Assembly: GCF_044464525.1 (NCBI RefSeq)
Contig: NZ_JBIQLE010000019.1
Span: 4,313 to 68,312, forward strand
Direction of reading: 5' to 3'
DNA length: 64,000 nt
From: Pusillimonas sp044464525
GTDB taxonomy: Bacteria; Pseudomonadota; Gammaproteobacteria; Burkholderiales; Burkholderiaceae_B
The notes under the pieces are model-generated. The model made no database searches. It had not been told where the DNA came from and saw only the letters and a list, made by a program, of their open reading frames with translations. Below, in pieces: positions 1-8,144 of this stretch. The first letter of the stretch is position 1. Every line of letters begins with the position of its first letter. Made by a program: the position numbers and the translations under genes.

Positions 1-762
1 GGTTTCAAGCGCGTGAACCAGGGCTTTTTCATCCACCACAGAACCGCGGGCGACATTTATCAACACCCCCTGCGGGCCCAGAGCCTGTAGAACCTCGGCG
101 TTGATCAGGTGCCGTGTGTCGGGCCCGCCCACCGTGGCCACCACCAGAATGTCGGACCATTCGGCCAGCGCCGACAGCTCGCTCTCGTATGTCCAGGCCA
201 CGTCGGTACGCGGGCTGCGGTTGTGGTAGCGCAAGTTCATGGAGAACCCGGCGGCGCGCTGCGCCACCGCCAGGCCGACGCGGCCAAGGCCAACGATACC
301 CAAACGCTTGCCTGTTACGCGCCTGCCCAGCGGCAGGGAGGCAAGCTGGTTTTCCCATTTGCCTTCGCGTACGAAGCGTTCCGCTCGGCCCATTTCGCGC
401 ATGGCAGCCAAGATCAGGCCCCATGTCAGATCGGCCACGCAGTCGTTGAGAACATCGGGTGTATTGCTGACTTGCACGCCGCGTGCATGGGCATGCCGCA
501 CGTCGATGCTGTCGTATCCCACGCCCAGGCTGCATATGGCCTTAAGTGCCGGAAGCTGGTCGATTAGCGCCGCCCGCGCAGGGTGGAAGGCACTGGCAAG
601 CAGCACTTCTACCTGGCCGGCGTGTTCACGCATCAAGTCGTTGGGGTCGTCGGCTTGCCAAAGTTGAATGACGCGATAAGCGCGTTCCAGCCTGGCCTGG
701 CCATCTGGCAGCAAGGTCGGCAGGGCATACAATTGCAATAGCAGGGGCTTGGTGTCGGGCAT
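1..762 (-). CDS. 2-hydroxyacid dehydrogenase, partial (cut by left edge)
   Basis: Open frame entering from the left edge; 254 codons are present from an ATG at 762, and the stop is outside the window. The product is a D-isomer-specific 2-hydroxyacid dehydrogenase (glyoxylate/hydroxypyruvate reductase-like), which reduces 2-keto acids with NAD(P)H. Visible signatures are the segment VSNTPDVLNDCVADLT of the catalytic domain, the Rossmann loop GLGRVGLAVA, and NVARGSVVDEKAL, which carries the substrate-binding Arg. The catalytic Glu and His normally follow about 30-50 residues later and are off the edge. Family members are about 310-320 residues, so roughly 60 are missing. It sits downstream of the rpsT terminator on the same strand, so it probably has its own promoter. 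The exact substrate cannot be told. Confidence 0.88.
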   Translation of the reverse strand, partial: MPDTKPLLLQLYALPTLLPDGQARLERAYRVIQLWQADDPNDLMREHAGQVEVLLASAFHPARAALIDQLPALKAICSLGVGYDSIDVRHAHARGVQVSNTPDVLNDCVADLTWGLILAAMREMGRAERFVREGKWENQLASLPLGRRVTGKRLGIVGLGRVGLAVAQRAAGFSMNLRYHNRSPRTDVAWTYESELSALAEWSDILVVATVGGPDTRHLINAEVLQALGPQGVLINVARGSVVDEKALVHALET

Positions 763-855
763 GGCATCGGCCGCTTGTTTATCAGTTAAGAGCGGGGCCA
801 GCGCCCCCGCCTGTGCCTGAAAACTATAGCAGGCCTGCGCGAATGTGTGGCCCAC

Positions 856-888
856 AAAAAAACAGGACGCTGATTGCGTCCTGTTTTT
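856..888 (-). terminator. rpsT terminator hairpin (symmetric)
   Basis: A 13-bp perfect inverted repeat, AAAAACAGGACGC / GCGTCCTGTTTTT, around the loop TGATT. The A and T tracts make it read as an intrinsic terminator in either direction. It lies 40 bp past the rpsT stop, so it ends rpsT transcription on the minus strand. Confidence 0.9.
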
Positions 889-927
889 ATACAGGGTTGC
901 CCCCGTGCCGACTAAACCGAAAGCGTC

Positions 928-1191
928 TTAGGCCAGTGCCTTGACAGCGGCGGCCAGACGGCTTTTATGGCGAGCGGCCTTGTTCTTGTGGATGATTTTC
1001 TTGTCGGCCACACGGTCGATGACGCTGGTGGCTTTCTGAAGGATTTCGGTTGCGGCGGTTTTGTCGCCGGCTTCGATCGCTTGGCGAACGCGCTTGATGG
1101 AAGTGCGCATCATAGAGCGCATGCTGGCGTTATGTTTGTTTAGCGCAATCGATTGACGGGCGCGCTTGCGAGCTTGGGCGGTATTGGCCAT
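928..1191 (-). CDS. rpsT: 30S ribosomal protein S20
   Basis: An 87-residue, very basic protein starting MANTAQARKRARQSI and ending AAVKALA, the full usual length for S20, a primary 16S rRNA-binding protein of the small subunit. The frame is open further upstream, but the ATG at 1191 is the family start. It is monocistronic: a strong promoter lies just upstream inside the end of murJ, and a hairpin terminator lies downstream. Confidence 0.98.
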   Translation of the reverse strand: MANTAQARKRARQSIALNKHNASMRSMMRTSIKRVRQAIEAGDKTAATEILQKATSVIDRVADKKIIHKNKAARHKSRLAAAVKALA

Positions 1192-1236
1192 ATTCTGTAG
1201 CTTCTGCGTTAAAAGGTTTAATCGGCAAAGACAGCT

Positions 1237-1265
1237 ACTATACCTTAAGCACCCCTTTTTGTAAA
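1237..1265 (-). promoter_or_regulatory. sigma70 promoter of rpsT
   Basis: On the minus strand, TTTACA (-35, plus coordinates 1260-1265) and TATAGT (-10, 1237-1242) are separated by exactly 17 bp, about 45 bp upstream of the rpsT start. The -35 lies downstream of the murJ coding end and the -10 follows it, so rpsT is transcribed independently of murJ. Matches are 5/6 and 5/6 to consensus. Confidence 0.8.
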
Positions 1266-2801
1266 GTGGCGCGGCCTGAATCCACATACAAAGAGCATGG
1301 CGAAATACGTGGCGACCGCCACAGCCAGAACCGCGGCCAGTGTCAACGCTCGCATGCCGCCATGCACCGTTGGGCCGACCCATTCGATATGTTGGCCGGC
1401 CAGCCACAATACGGCGCACAAAGCCGCCGTGGCGGGTGCGCAGCGGGCACAGAAAGCCGGCCAGCCCTTGGATGGGCGGTAAACCCCGCGCTTGCGCAGC
1501 AGAACCAGCAGCATCAATGCGTTGAAGGTGGCGCCCAGTCCGATGGACAAGGCCAGGCCCGCGTGGTGGAACAGCGGTACAAAGACGAGGTTCATGGCCT
1601 GAGTCAGCACCAGCACCACGATGGCGATACGAACAGGTGTTCGAATATCCTGCTTGGCATAGAACCCGGGGGCGAGAATTTTGATGGCCAGTAACCCCAG
1701 CAGCCCCACTGCATAGGCCATAACCGCCAACCGCGTCTGGTTTACATCCGCCGCTTCGAACGCGCCGTAATTGAACAGGGTGGCCACCAAACCTTCCGAG
1801 AGCAAAGCCATGCCCAGGGCCGCGGGCAGACCCAGCAGCACGACCAGCCGCAAACCCCAGTCAAGCAGTGCGTTGTAGCCATCGTTATCCTGGCGGGCAT
1901 GCGCCGCCGACAGGCTGGGCAGCAGCACGGTGCCCAACGCTATGCCCAGTAGCGCAGTGGGAAATTCCATCAGGCGGTCGGCGAACGACAGCCAGGTGAC
2001 GCTGCCTGCTTCGAGCCATGTGGCGATATTGGTGTTGATCAGCAAGGAAATCTGCGCCACTGAAACCCCCAGAGTGGCGGGGATCATCAAGCGTGCGACG
2101 CGGCGCACCCGCGAATCGCGCCATGCCTGGCGCGCTTGGGGCGTCAAGCGTGGCCGAAGCCCCAGGCGGGACAGCGCTACCCATTGCATCGCCAATTGCG
2201 CTACGCCGCCCAGCATGACGCCGGCCGCTAAAGCATAGATCGGAACTTCGAAATACGGTGTCAGAAAAAGGCAGGCGCCGATCATGCTCAGGTTGAGCAG
2301 CACCGGGGTGAAGGCCGGCACGGCGAAACGGCTCCAGGTGTTCAGCACGCCCGAAGCGAAGGCCACCAGCGACATGCACAAAATGTAGGGAAACATCAGC
2401 CGCGTCATCCAGACGGCAGCGTCGAAGGCCGTTTGTTTGGACTCAACCAGCAAGCCGCTGGCCATGGCCGATACCACCCAGGGGGCCGCAATAATGCCCA
2501 GCAGCGTTACACCCATCAGGGCCAGTGTCAATAACAAGGCCACTCGGTCAAGCAGCAACTGGACGGCGTCGGCCGGTTCTTTGTTGCGGACTTCTCCCAG
2601 TATGGGAACGAAGGCTTGCGAGAAGGCGCCTTCCGCGAAAAGCCGGCGCAGCAGGTTGGGGATGCGAAAAGCAACCCAGAATGCGTCGGTAAGAGGGCCT
2701 GCGCCAAACGAACTGGCGATGAGTATGTCGCGGAACAGGCCCGTGATGCGTGAGCACAAGGTAAGGCCGCTTACCGTGGCGGCCGACCGGATCAGGCTCA
2801 T
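1245..2801 (-). CDS. murJ: Lipid II flippase MurJ (MviN)
   Basis: 518 residues, the family's usual length (E. coli about 511), with some 14 hydrophobic membrane segments. The N-terminus, with SRITGLFRDILIASSFGAG and FRIPNLLRRLFAEGAFSQAF, is diagnostic of MurJ of the MOP exporter superfamily. It flips lipid II across the inner membrane for peptidoglycan synthesis and is essential in most Gram-negatives. The start codon is only 5 nt after the stop of the upstream short-chain dehydrogenase, so the two are probably co-transcribed and translationally coupled. rpsT follows but uses its own promoter. Confidence 0.97.
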   Translation of the reverse strand: MSLIRSAATVSGLTLCSRITGLFRDILIASSFGAGPLTDAFWVAFRIPNLLRRLFAEGAFSQAFVPILGEVRNKEPADAVQLLLDRVALLLTLALMGVTLLGIIAAPWVVSAMASGLLVESKQTAFDAAVWMTRLMFPYILCMSLVAFASGVLNTWSRFAVPAFTPVLLNLSMIGACLFLTPYFEVPIYALAAGVMLGGVAQLAMQWVALSRLGLRPRLTPQARQAWRDSRVRRVARLMIPATLGVSVAQISLLINTNIATWLEAGSVTWLSFADRLMEFPTALLGIALGTVLLPSLSAAHARQDNDGYNALLDWGLRLVVLLGLPAALGMALLSEGLVATLFNYGAFEAADVNQTRLAVMAYAVGLLGLLAIKILAPGFYAKQDIRTPVRIAIVVLVLTQAMNLVFVPLFHHAGLALSIGLGATFNALMLLVLLRKRGVYRPSKGWPAFCARCAPATAALCAVLWLAGQHIEWVGPTVHGGMRALTLAAVLAVAVATYFAMLFVCGFRPRHFTKRGA

Positions 2802-2806
2802 GGAGT

Positions 2807-3565
2807 TTATTTTGGCGCCATGCGGATGGCGCCGTCCAGACGGATGGTTTCGCCATTAAGCATTTCGTTCGTGATAATGCTGTGGACCAGTTTGGCGTAG
2901 TCTTCGGGACGGCCCAGGCGGGACGGGAAGGGGATGCTGGCCGCCAATGAGTCTTGAACTTCCTGGGGCATGCCGAAGACCATCGGCGTACCGAAGATGC
3001 CCGGCGCAATGGTGACGCAGCGGATGCCGACTTTGGACAGGTCGCGTGCAATCGGCAAAGTCATGCCTGCCACGCCCGCCTTCGAGGCGGCATAAGCGGC
3101 CTGGCCGATCTGGCCATCATAGGCGGCCACCGAGGCGGTGTTGATCAGCACGCCACGCTCGCCAGTGGGTTCAGGCTGGTTTTCGCTCATGGCGGCTGCC
3201 GCCAGGCGGATCATGTTGAAGGTGCCCACCAGGTTGATCATCACCACTTTTTGGAACATGTCCAGCGCATGCGGGCCGTTTCTGCCTACTGTGCGCGAGG
3301 CTGGAGCCACGCCGGCACAACTTACCAGGCCGAAAACCGGGCCCAGCGCCTTGGCGGCCTCAATTGCCGTCACCGCATCAGCTTCTTGGGTGACGTCGCA
3401 ATGCACATAGGTTTGGCCCAGCTCTTGCGCCAGTTGCTTGCCTGCTTCGTCTTGTACGTCGGCCAGCAGCACCTTGGCGCCTTCGGCCGTAAGCATGCGA
3501 GCCGTTCCTGCACCCAGCCCCGATGCGGCGCCGGTGACGACGAATACTTTGTTCTTGATCTCCAT
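2807..3565 (-). CDS. Short-chain dehydrogenase, 3-hydroxyacyl-CoA dehydrogenase type II-like
   Basis: 252 residues from the ATG at 3565, which has AGAGGAAG as ribosome binding site; an open frame 16 codons longer has no better start. Classical SDR: cofactor motif TGAASGLG near residue 10, active-site YAASK, and a C-terminal RLDGAIRMAPK. The segment CAGVAPA followed by GRNGPHALDMF and INLVGTFNMIRLAA matches the HSD10/3-hydroxyacyl-CoA dehydrogenase type II group, which oxidises 3-hydroxyacyl-CoA with NAD+. The usual NNAG or NCAG motif reads SCAG here. It lies between adk and murJ, both on the same strand. The true substrate (fatty acyl-CoA, branched acyl-CoA or another alcohol) is inference from family resemblance. 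Confidence 0.85.
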   Translation of the reverse strand: MEIKNKVFVVTGAASGLGAGTARMLTAEGAKVLLADVQDEAGKQLAQELGQTYVHCDVTQEADAVTAIEAAKALGPVFGLVSCAGVAPASRTVGRNGPHALDMFQKVVMINLVGTFNMIRLAAAAMSENQPEPTGERGVLINTASVAAYDGQIGQAAYAASKAGVAGMTLPIARDLSKVGIRCVTIAPGIFGTPMVFGMPQEVQDSLAASIPFPSRLGRPEDYAKLVHSIITNEMLNGETIRLDGAIRMAPK

Positions 3566-3629
3566 GGCTTCCTCTTGTTGGAGCGGGCGCCATGCGCCCG
3601 CTGGTGTCATCAATTACCGTGCTGCGCGT

Positions 3630-4283
3630 TTACTTCAGCGCATCGGAAATGCGTTGGCGAATTTCATCCAGCGAACCCACGCCCGATATTTGTCGAAACG
3701 ACGGCGCGCGCGCGTCGCCGCTCTCAGCCCAGCTGGAATAGTAGTCCACCAGCGGACGGGTTTGCTCTTGATAGACTGAAAGGCGGTGGCGCACTGTTTC
3801 TTCGCGGTCATCGTCGCGCTGCACCAGCGGCTCACCGGTTACATCGTCGGTGTCCGGGGACTTGGGCGGGTTGAAGCTGATGTGGTAGCTGCGGCCGCTG
3901 GCCGGATGCACGCGACGGCCGCTCATGCGTTCGATGATGTTTTCATCGGGAACGACTATTTCGACCACGAAGTCCAGAGCCACGCCGGCGTCTTTAAGGG
4001 CGTCTGCCTGGGGAATGGTACGGGGGAAGCCATCGAACAGATAGCCATTTTCACAGTCGGGCTCTTTAAGGCGGTCGCGTACCAATCCGATAATCAGGTC
4101 ATCGGAAACCAGTCCGCCGGTGTCCATGATTTTCTTGGCTTCGATGCCCAGTGGCGTCTGGGCCTTGACGGCCGCGCGCAGCATGTCGCCCGTCGAAATC
4201 TGTGGAATGCCGAATTTTTCGGTGATGAACGCGGCCTGCGTTCCCTTGCCAGCGCCGGGAGGACCGAGCAGGATCAATCGCAT
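3630..4283 (-). CDS. adk: Adenylate kinase
   Basis: 217 residues beginning MRLILLGPPGAGKGTQA; the P-loop GPPGAGKG is at residues 7-14. The AMP-binding segment ISTGDMLRAAV, the LID-domain sequence with GRRVHPASGRSYH, and FDGFPRTIPQA are all present. It interconverts 2 ADP and ATP+AMP in the cytosol. The long LID places it with the 214-218 residue bacterial type. The ORF is open 17 codons upstream, but the ATG at 4283 is the conserved start. Downstream of kdsB on the same strand, with an 83-bp gap. Confidence 0.98.
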   Translation of the reverse strand: MRLILLGPPGAGKGTQAAFITEKFGIPQISTGDMLRAAVKAQTPLGIEAKKIMDTGGLVSDDLIIGLVRDRLKEPDCENGYLFDGFPRTIPQADALKDAGVALDFVVEIVVPDENIIERMSGRRVHPASGRSYHISFNPPKSPDTDDVTGEPLVQRDDDREETVRHRLSVYQEQTRPLVDYYSSWAESGDARAPSFRQISGVGSLDEIRQRISDALK

Positions 4284-4366
4284 GAGTTTCTCCAAAGATG
4301 TTTTGCTGTTTCTGCTGATGCGGCAACGCAACAATTTTAAAACGTCGGCCCAGCTTCGAGGTCGAT

Positions 4367-5131
4367 TTATAACCGATTTACGAAGATGCCGCGCACCCCT
4401 TCGAGGTCGGCTTCGGTATCCACCCCCGGCGCGGGATGCTCGTCGATGGGCAAAACCACAATGCTGAAGCCATTCTCCATGGCCCGCAATTGCTCGAGTG
4501 ATTCAAATTTTTCAAGCGCTCCCTGTGGCAGGTGCGGGAACTGTTTGAGGAACCCCGCCCGGTAGGCGTATAAACCGATATGCTGCAATGCGGGAAGGCC
4601 GGGCGCCAAACGGCGCTCGCCGTCAGCCAGCGCGTCGCGCGCCCAGGGAATGGGAGCGCGTGAAAAATACAAAGCCCGATGTTGCGCGTCGCAGACCACC
4701 TTGACCGCATTGGAATTAAAGAGCGCCTGGCTGTCTTTGATGGGCGCGGCGCACGTGGCGATGGCCGCTTGCGGGCTGGAAGCCAGCAGTTCGGCCACAG
4801 TATCGATAAGTTTCGGATCGATCAGAGGCTCGTCGCCCTGAACGTTGACCACCACGGCATCGTCGTCCAGTTTCAACTGAACGGCGACCTCGGCCAGCCG
4901 GTCGGTGCCTGTGGGGTGGTCGAGGCTTGTCAGGAGCGCCTCGAAGCCGTGCGCCTGGGCTGCCCGCTGGATGCGTGCATCGTCAGTGGCGATGATGACC
5001 CGTTGCGCCCGCGAAAGGGCTGCGCGCTCTGCAGTGCGCACCACCATGGGTTTGCCTGCGATGTCGAGCAAGGGTTTGTCTGGCAGGCGGGTCGAGGCCG
5101 CCCGCGCCGGAATGACGGCGATGAAGTTCAC
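4367..5131 (-). CDS. kdsB: 3-deoxy-manno-octulosonate cytidylyltransferase (CMP-KDO synthetase)
   Basis: 254 residues; activates KDO with CTP to CMP-KDO for LPS inner-core assembly. Motifs: IPARAASTRLPDKPL at the N-terminus (nucleotide binding), VNVQGDEPLI (metal and nucleotide binding), and HIGLYAYR. The start is GTG at 5131, overlapping the ycaR stop by 4 nt (GTGA), so translation is coupled. Part of the LPS/envelope operon exbB-exbD-lpxK-ycaR-kdsB-adk. Confidence 0.97.
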   Translation of the reverse strand: MNFIAVIPARAASTRLPDKPLLDIAGKPMVVRTAERAALSRAQRVIIATDDARIQRAAQAHGFEALLTSLDHPTGTDRLAEVAVQLKLDDDAVVVNVQGDEPLIDPKLIDTVAELLASSPQAAIATCAAPIKDSQALFNSNAVKVVCDAQHRALYFSRAPIPWARDALADGERRLAPGLPALQHIGLYAYRAGFLKQFPHLPQGALEKFESLEQLRAMENGFSIVVLPIDEHPAPGVDTEADLEGVRGIFVNRL

Positions 5132-5370
5132 TCTGGCGAGCCCGGCGACTCGGCTTGCGCGTCTGGGGCGTCTGGCGCCTGGGTGGGCGCGTCGGAAGGC
5201 TGCACGGCGCTTAGGGTGCGGGCTTCATTTTCGAGCATCACGGGAATGCCGTCACGAACAGGAAAAGCCAGCTTATCGGCCTTGCAGATCAGCTCCTGGG
5301 CCGGACGGTCGTACTGCAGCGAACTTTTGCATATCGGGCAAACAAGAATGTCGAGCAGATGGGATTCCAC
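5128..5370 (-). CDS. ycaR: Trm112/YcaR family zinc-binding-like small protein
   Basis: 80 residues: MESHLLDILVCPICKSSLQY at the N-terminus, then ELICKADKLAFPVRDGIPVML. This is the UPF0434/Trm112 fold, conserved between lpxK and kdsB in proteobacteria; the biochemical role is not settled, though Trm112 homologues elsewhere activate methyltransferases. Only three Cys remain (CPIC plus one), so a full four-Cys zinc site is not visible. The C-terminal 25 residues are a Pro/Ala/Ser/Asp-rich tail, longer than the roughly 60-residue E. coli protein. Overlaps kdsB by 4 nt. Confidence 0.92.
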   Translation of the reverse strand: MESHLLDILVCPICKSSLQYDRPAQELICKADKLAFPVRDGIPVMLENEARTLSAVQPSDAPTQAPDAPDAQAESPGSPE

Positions 5371-5461
5371 GTCAATTCCAAGTGTGTGTTGAATACTTAA
5401 GTTTAATGCCTTTGAGCAACTGCAACATCCCCGGGTAAGGACTTGCGCCGCCGGATTATAT

Positions 5462-6526
5462 TCAGCGGCGGTTGGTTTGTGCGATGGCGACCGCCAAAAG
5501 CTTTTGTTCGAGCCGATCCAGCCAGGCGGGGTTGGAAAAGATGGCTTCTATATGAACCACCCAGACCCTGGGGTCCTTGACATGGCGGCACTTGACCCCG
5601 TCTTTTGCAGTGATGGCTATGACGTCTTCCGAAATACCGGGAAATGGCGAGTGCTTATAGGCATGGTGATCCGGCAGGGCCCTGGTGAGGGTGAGCTTCA
5701 GACCCGCCTGGCGCAGCGTGTCGAAAAAGCGTGTGGGCTGACCAATGGCGGCCACTGCCGCAATTGGTCGATGGCGGTGGCGCAACACCCATTCGGGCCA
5801 TGCCACTCGTTCGCCGTTGCCCAGGTTCTCTGCGAAAGTCGGCTGAAGCCGCATGGCGACTTGCTCGACACTGCGTTGGGCGTCGTCCTGCAGCGGCGGG
5901 CCGGCATTTGGCGCCGTGCTGTTGTCGATGATGAAATCCACTTCGGCCAGCTTGGAGGCCGGCTCGCGTAGCGGCCCCGCCGGAAGCAGCCGGCCGTTGC
6001 CGATGCCGCGGGCATCCTGAACAATAATTTCCACATCGCGGCTTAGGGCCAGGTGCTGCAGGCCGTCGTCTGACACCACGACATCCACCCGGGGGAAATT
6101 CGCAGCCAGCGCCTGTCGGGCAAGATCGCGTTGCGGATGCACCGCAATGGCGGCGCCGGTCGAAGCGGCGATAAGGGAGGGCTCGTCGCCGAAATCGGCC
6201 GCGGCCAGTTCACCTTGGCCTGAACGTGGCTCGGGGCCGATCTGCACGCCGTAGCCTCGGCTGACGACGCCAGGTGTCCAGCCCCGCGCCTGCAGGCTCT
6301 TGATCACGGCGATGACCACCGGCGTCTTGCCCGTGCCGCCGACCAGCAGATTGCCCACCACGATGGTAGGAGGAGCGAGCTTGGTGGGAAGCGCCTGGGC
6401 ACGCCGCTTTCGAGCGGCGACCACTCGGCCGGTGACCCAAGCCAGGGGCAGCATCAAAGTGCTGATCAAACCCTTTTTCTGCCATATCGCATGAACGCTT
6501 GAAATGATGGAACTGGACAGCTTCAC
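5462..6526 (-). CDS. lpxK: Tetraacyldisaccharide 4'-kinase
   Basis: 354 residues; phosphorylates the 4' position of the lipid A disaccharide precursor at the cytoplasmic face of the inner membrane. Shows an N-terminal amphipathic/hydrophobic segment (LISTLMLPLAWVTGRVVA), the Walker A GNLLVGGTGKTP, SRGYG, and DDGLQH. Its start overlaps the exbD stop by 4 nt. Note the short Gln-rich C-terminus (LLAVAIAQTNRR). A 91-bp gap separates it from ycaR. Confidence 0.96.
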   Translation of the reverse strand: MKLSSSIISSVHAIWQKKGLISTLMLPLAWVTGRVVAARKRRAQALPTKLAPPTIVVGNLLVGGTGKTPVVIAVIKSLQARGWTPGVVSRGYGVQIGPEPRSGQGELAAADFGDEPSLIAASTGAAIAVHPQRDLARQALAANFPRVDVVVSDDGLQHLALSRDVEIIVQDARGIGNGRLLPAGPLREPASKLAEVDFIIDNSTAPNAGPPLQDDAQRSVEQVAMRLQPTFAENLGNGERVAWPEWVLRHRHRPIAAVAAIGQPTRFFDTLRQAGLKLTLTRALPDHHAYKHSPFPGISEDVIAITAKDGVKCRHVKDPRVWVVHIEAIFSNPAWLDRLEQKLLAVAIAQTNRR

Positions 6527-6930
6527 GGCGGGCTCTGGACTGCGAAATGGATGCGTTCCATGCCGGCCTGGCGAGCTGCCTCCAGCACACGCATCACGGA
6601 TTCATGGGGGCTTTGAGCATCGGCGTTTATAACCAGCGCCTGCTCGGAAGACCGGCGCGCCTGACGCAGCGCATCGGCGATTTCCGCCGCCTGGCTTTCG
6701 CCGATTATCTTGCCGTCTATCGCATACAGCCCCTCGCGGCTGATTGCGATATCCAGCGCCTGAAGGTCGGGAGCTTCAGCGCTGGCTTCGGGCAGGCTCA
6801 CCTCGAACTGCTGCATGCGGTTGAATGAGGTGCTTGCCGCCAAAAAAATCAATATCACCAGCAACACGTCGATGAGCGGGATCAGGTTGATGTCGGGTTC
6901 ATCGTGCCAGGGCCTGCGTCGAAAATTCAT
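6523..6930 (-). CDS. exbD: ExbD/TolR family biopolymer transport protein
   Basis: 135 residues, one N-terminal membrane segment (NLIPLIDVLLVILIFLAAST) containing the conserved proton-relay Asp, followed by a periplasmic domain. Forms, with ExbB, the proton-driven motor that energises TonB-dependent outer-membrane transport. Start overlaps the exbB stop (4 nt) and the stop overlaps lpxK. The family placement between exbB and lpxK is common in betaproteobacteria. No tonB is present in this window. Confidence 0.94.
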   Translation of the reverse strand: MNFRRRPWHDEPDINLIPLIDVLLVILIFLAASTSFNRMQQFEVSLPEASAEAPDLQALDIAISREGLYAIDGKIIGESQAAEIADALRQARRSSEQALVINADAQSPHESVMRVLEAARQAGMERIHFAVQSPP

Positions 6931-7562
6931 GTCGCCGGCGCCTGGTAAGGTCGGCTCCGTTCGCCGTCATCGGCCAGCACGCGGTTGAGTATGCCCGCTT
7001 GCCTTTCCATTTGGTGCAGATACAGCTCGACGCGCGAGCGAAAATACCGATGGAAGATGAGGGCGGGAATGGCGATCAGGATGCCAAAGCCCGTATTGTA
7101 AAGAGCGATGGAAATTCCGCGAGCAAGCTGGGCGGGATCGCCCCCGCCCGGGGTGTACGAGCCGAATATCTCTATCATGCCCACCACGGTGCCGAATAGC
7201 CCCAGCAACGGGGCCACCACGGCGATCGTAGATAGCGCTGGAATGTAGCGGTCAAGTTCGTGAGCCACGTCCCGGCCGGCTTCTTCAATGGCAGCGCTGC
7301 GGTAGTCGGTGGGCTCGCCCCGCACGGCAACCACTTCGGCCAGGATGCGTCCCAGGGGCGAGCTGCCGGCCAGCCGCTCGAGGGTTTCGCGGCTGCCGCC
7401 ACCGCGCCTGGCGACATCCACCACGCGGTCAAGCAGCCCGGGCGGCAGAACGCGCCCTCGACGCAATGTAAGAAAGCGCTCGATGATCAGCGCCAGCCCC
7501 AGCACCGAGGTAACTATCAGGAACCAGATCGGCCAGCCGGCTTCATCTATCATCTGCAGCAA
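6927..7562 (-). CDS. exbB: ExbB/TolQ/MotA family proton channel protein
   Basis: 211 residues with three membrane segments: residues about 10-30, then a pair around PALSTIAVVAPLLGLFGTVVGM and ISIALYNTGFGILIAIPALI. These are the signature transmembrane segments of ExbB/TolQ. Partner of ExbD in an inner-membrane motor coupling proton-motive force to TonB. First gene of the minus-strand envelope operon, so its promoter should lie in the 7563-7700 region. I saw no convincing Fur box there. Confidence 0.94.
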   Translation of the reverse strand: MLQMIDEAGWPIWFLIVTSVLGLALIIERFLTLRRGRVLPPGLLDRVVDVARRGGGSRETLERLAGSSPLGRILAEVVAVRGEPTDYRSAAIEEAGRDVAHELDRYIPALSTIAVVAPLLGLFGTVVGMIEIFGSYTPGGGDPAQLARGISIALYNTGFGILIAIPALIFHRYFRSRVELYLHQMERQAGILNRVLADDGERSRPYQAPAT

Positions 7563-7761
7563 AATAGGTTCTCCACCGTGTTGTCGTTATAAAAGTGTTG
7601 CCAGCATTTTACGGTGAGCCCCGGCAAAATGGGAACGACCCGTCGCAGCGCCAGCCGCACGCCCGCATCAGTGCTGCTTTACGGGCGATGCAATTTGTCG
7701 CAAATGGCTGGTTCCGTGGCGATCGAGGTTGAAATTGGCCTGTACCAAGGCTTTCGGGAGT

Positions 7762-7796
7762 GTATCCACAGAAACTGTGGATAATTCTGTGCATAA
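7762..7796. other. Cluster of three DnaA-box-like 9-mers
   Basis: Within 35 bp: GTATCCACA (7762-7770), TGTGGATAA (7776-7784, the exact complement of the consensus DnaA box TTATCCACA), and TGTGCATAA (7788-7796, one mismatch). The first two are inverted; the second and third are direct repeats 12 bp apart. An AT-rich tract follows within 100 bp. Whether DnaA binds here is inference. Confidence 0.55.
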
Positions 7797-8093
7797 CAAG
7801 CGCGACGCGCCCATTCCCCCGGGCCTGGAGGTTCAGTGGCTACTTTTAGCCCTTTTGGTTATAAAAAATTAGTTCTTTAAATATCAGTTGGTTATGAGAA
7901 TAAGTTAAAGCCGTCAATTAGAGATTGGGCCAATTTGATTGATATTTCAATGATTTGACAGCAGGCGACAGTTTGTGGAAAGCCTCTTGTTGGATCTTTC
8001 GTCAACTTCAAACGAATTGGGCTGATCGGCCGATGGGCCGCCAACTCAAAAGAGAGGCAATAATACGTAAGAAGAACTGGACGGCATACGTTT

Positions 8094-8102
8094 TGCTATA
8101 GT
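8094..8102 (+). promoter_or_regulatory. Possible extended -10 promoter of xseA
   Basis: TGC-TATAGT fits an extended -10 element about 43 bp before the xseA ATG. No good -35 hexamer at 16-18 bp was found, as expected if the extended -10 compensates. Confidence 0.4.
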
Positions 8103-8144
8103 TATTTCTTTTTCGCCCGCCACCTTCCTGCATTGCCGACCACC

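Larger units (their letters stand above)
7563..8144. other. Long divergent intergenic region between exbB and xseA
   Basis: About 580 bp with no credible gene. It must hold the promoters of the minus-strand exbB operon and plus-strand xseA. The middle (about 7850-7960) is visibly AT-rich compared with its surroundings and lies next to a cluster of DnaA-box-like 9-mers at 7762-7796. Downstream, an extended -10 element TGCTATAGT (8094-8102) sits about 40 bp before the xseA start. Confidence 0.7.

Noticed and set aside
7563..7700. Fur box upstream of exbB
   Set aside because: Expected for an ExbBD system, but no 19-bp sequence close to GATAATGATAATCATTATC is present.
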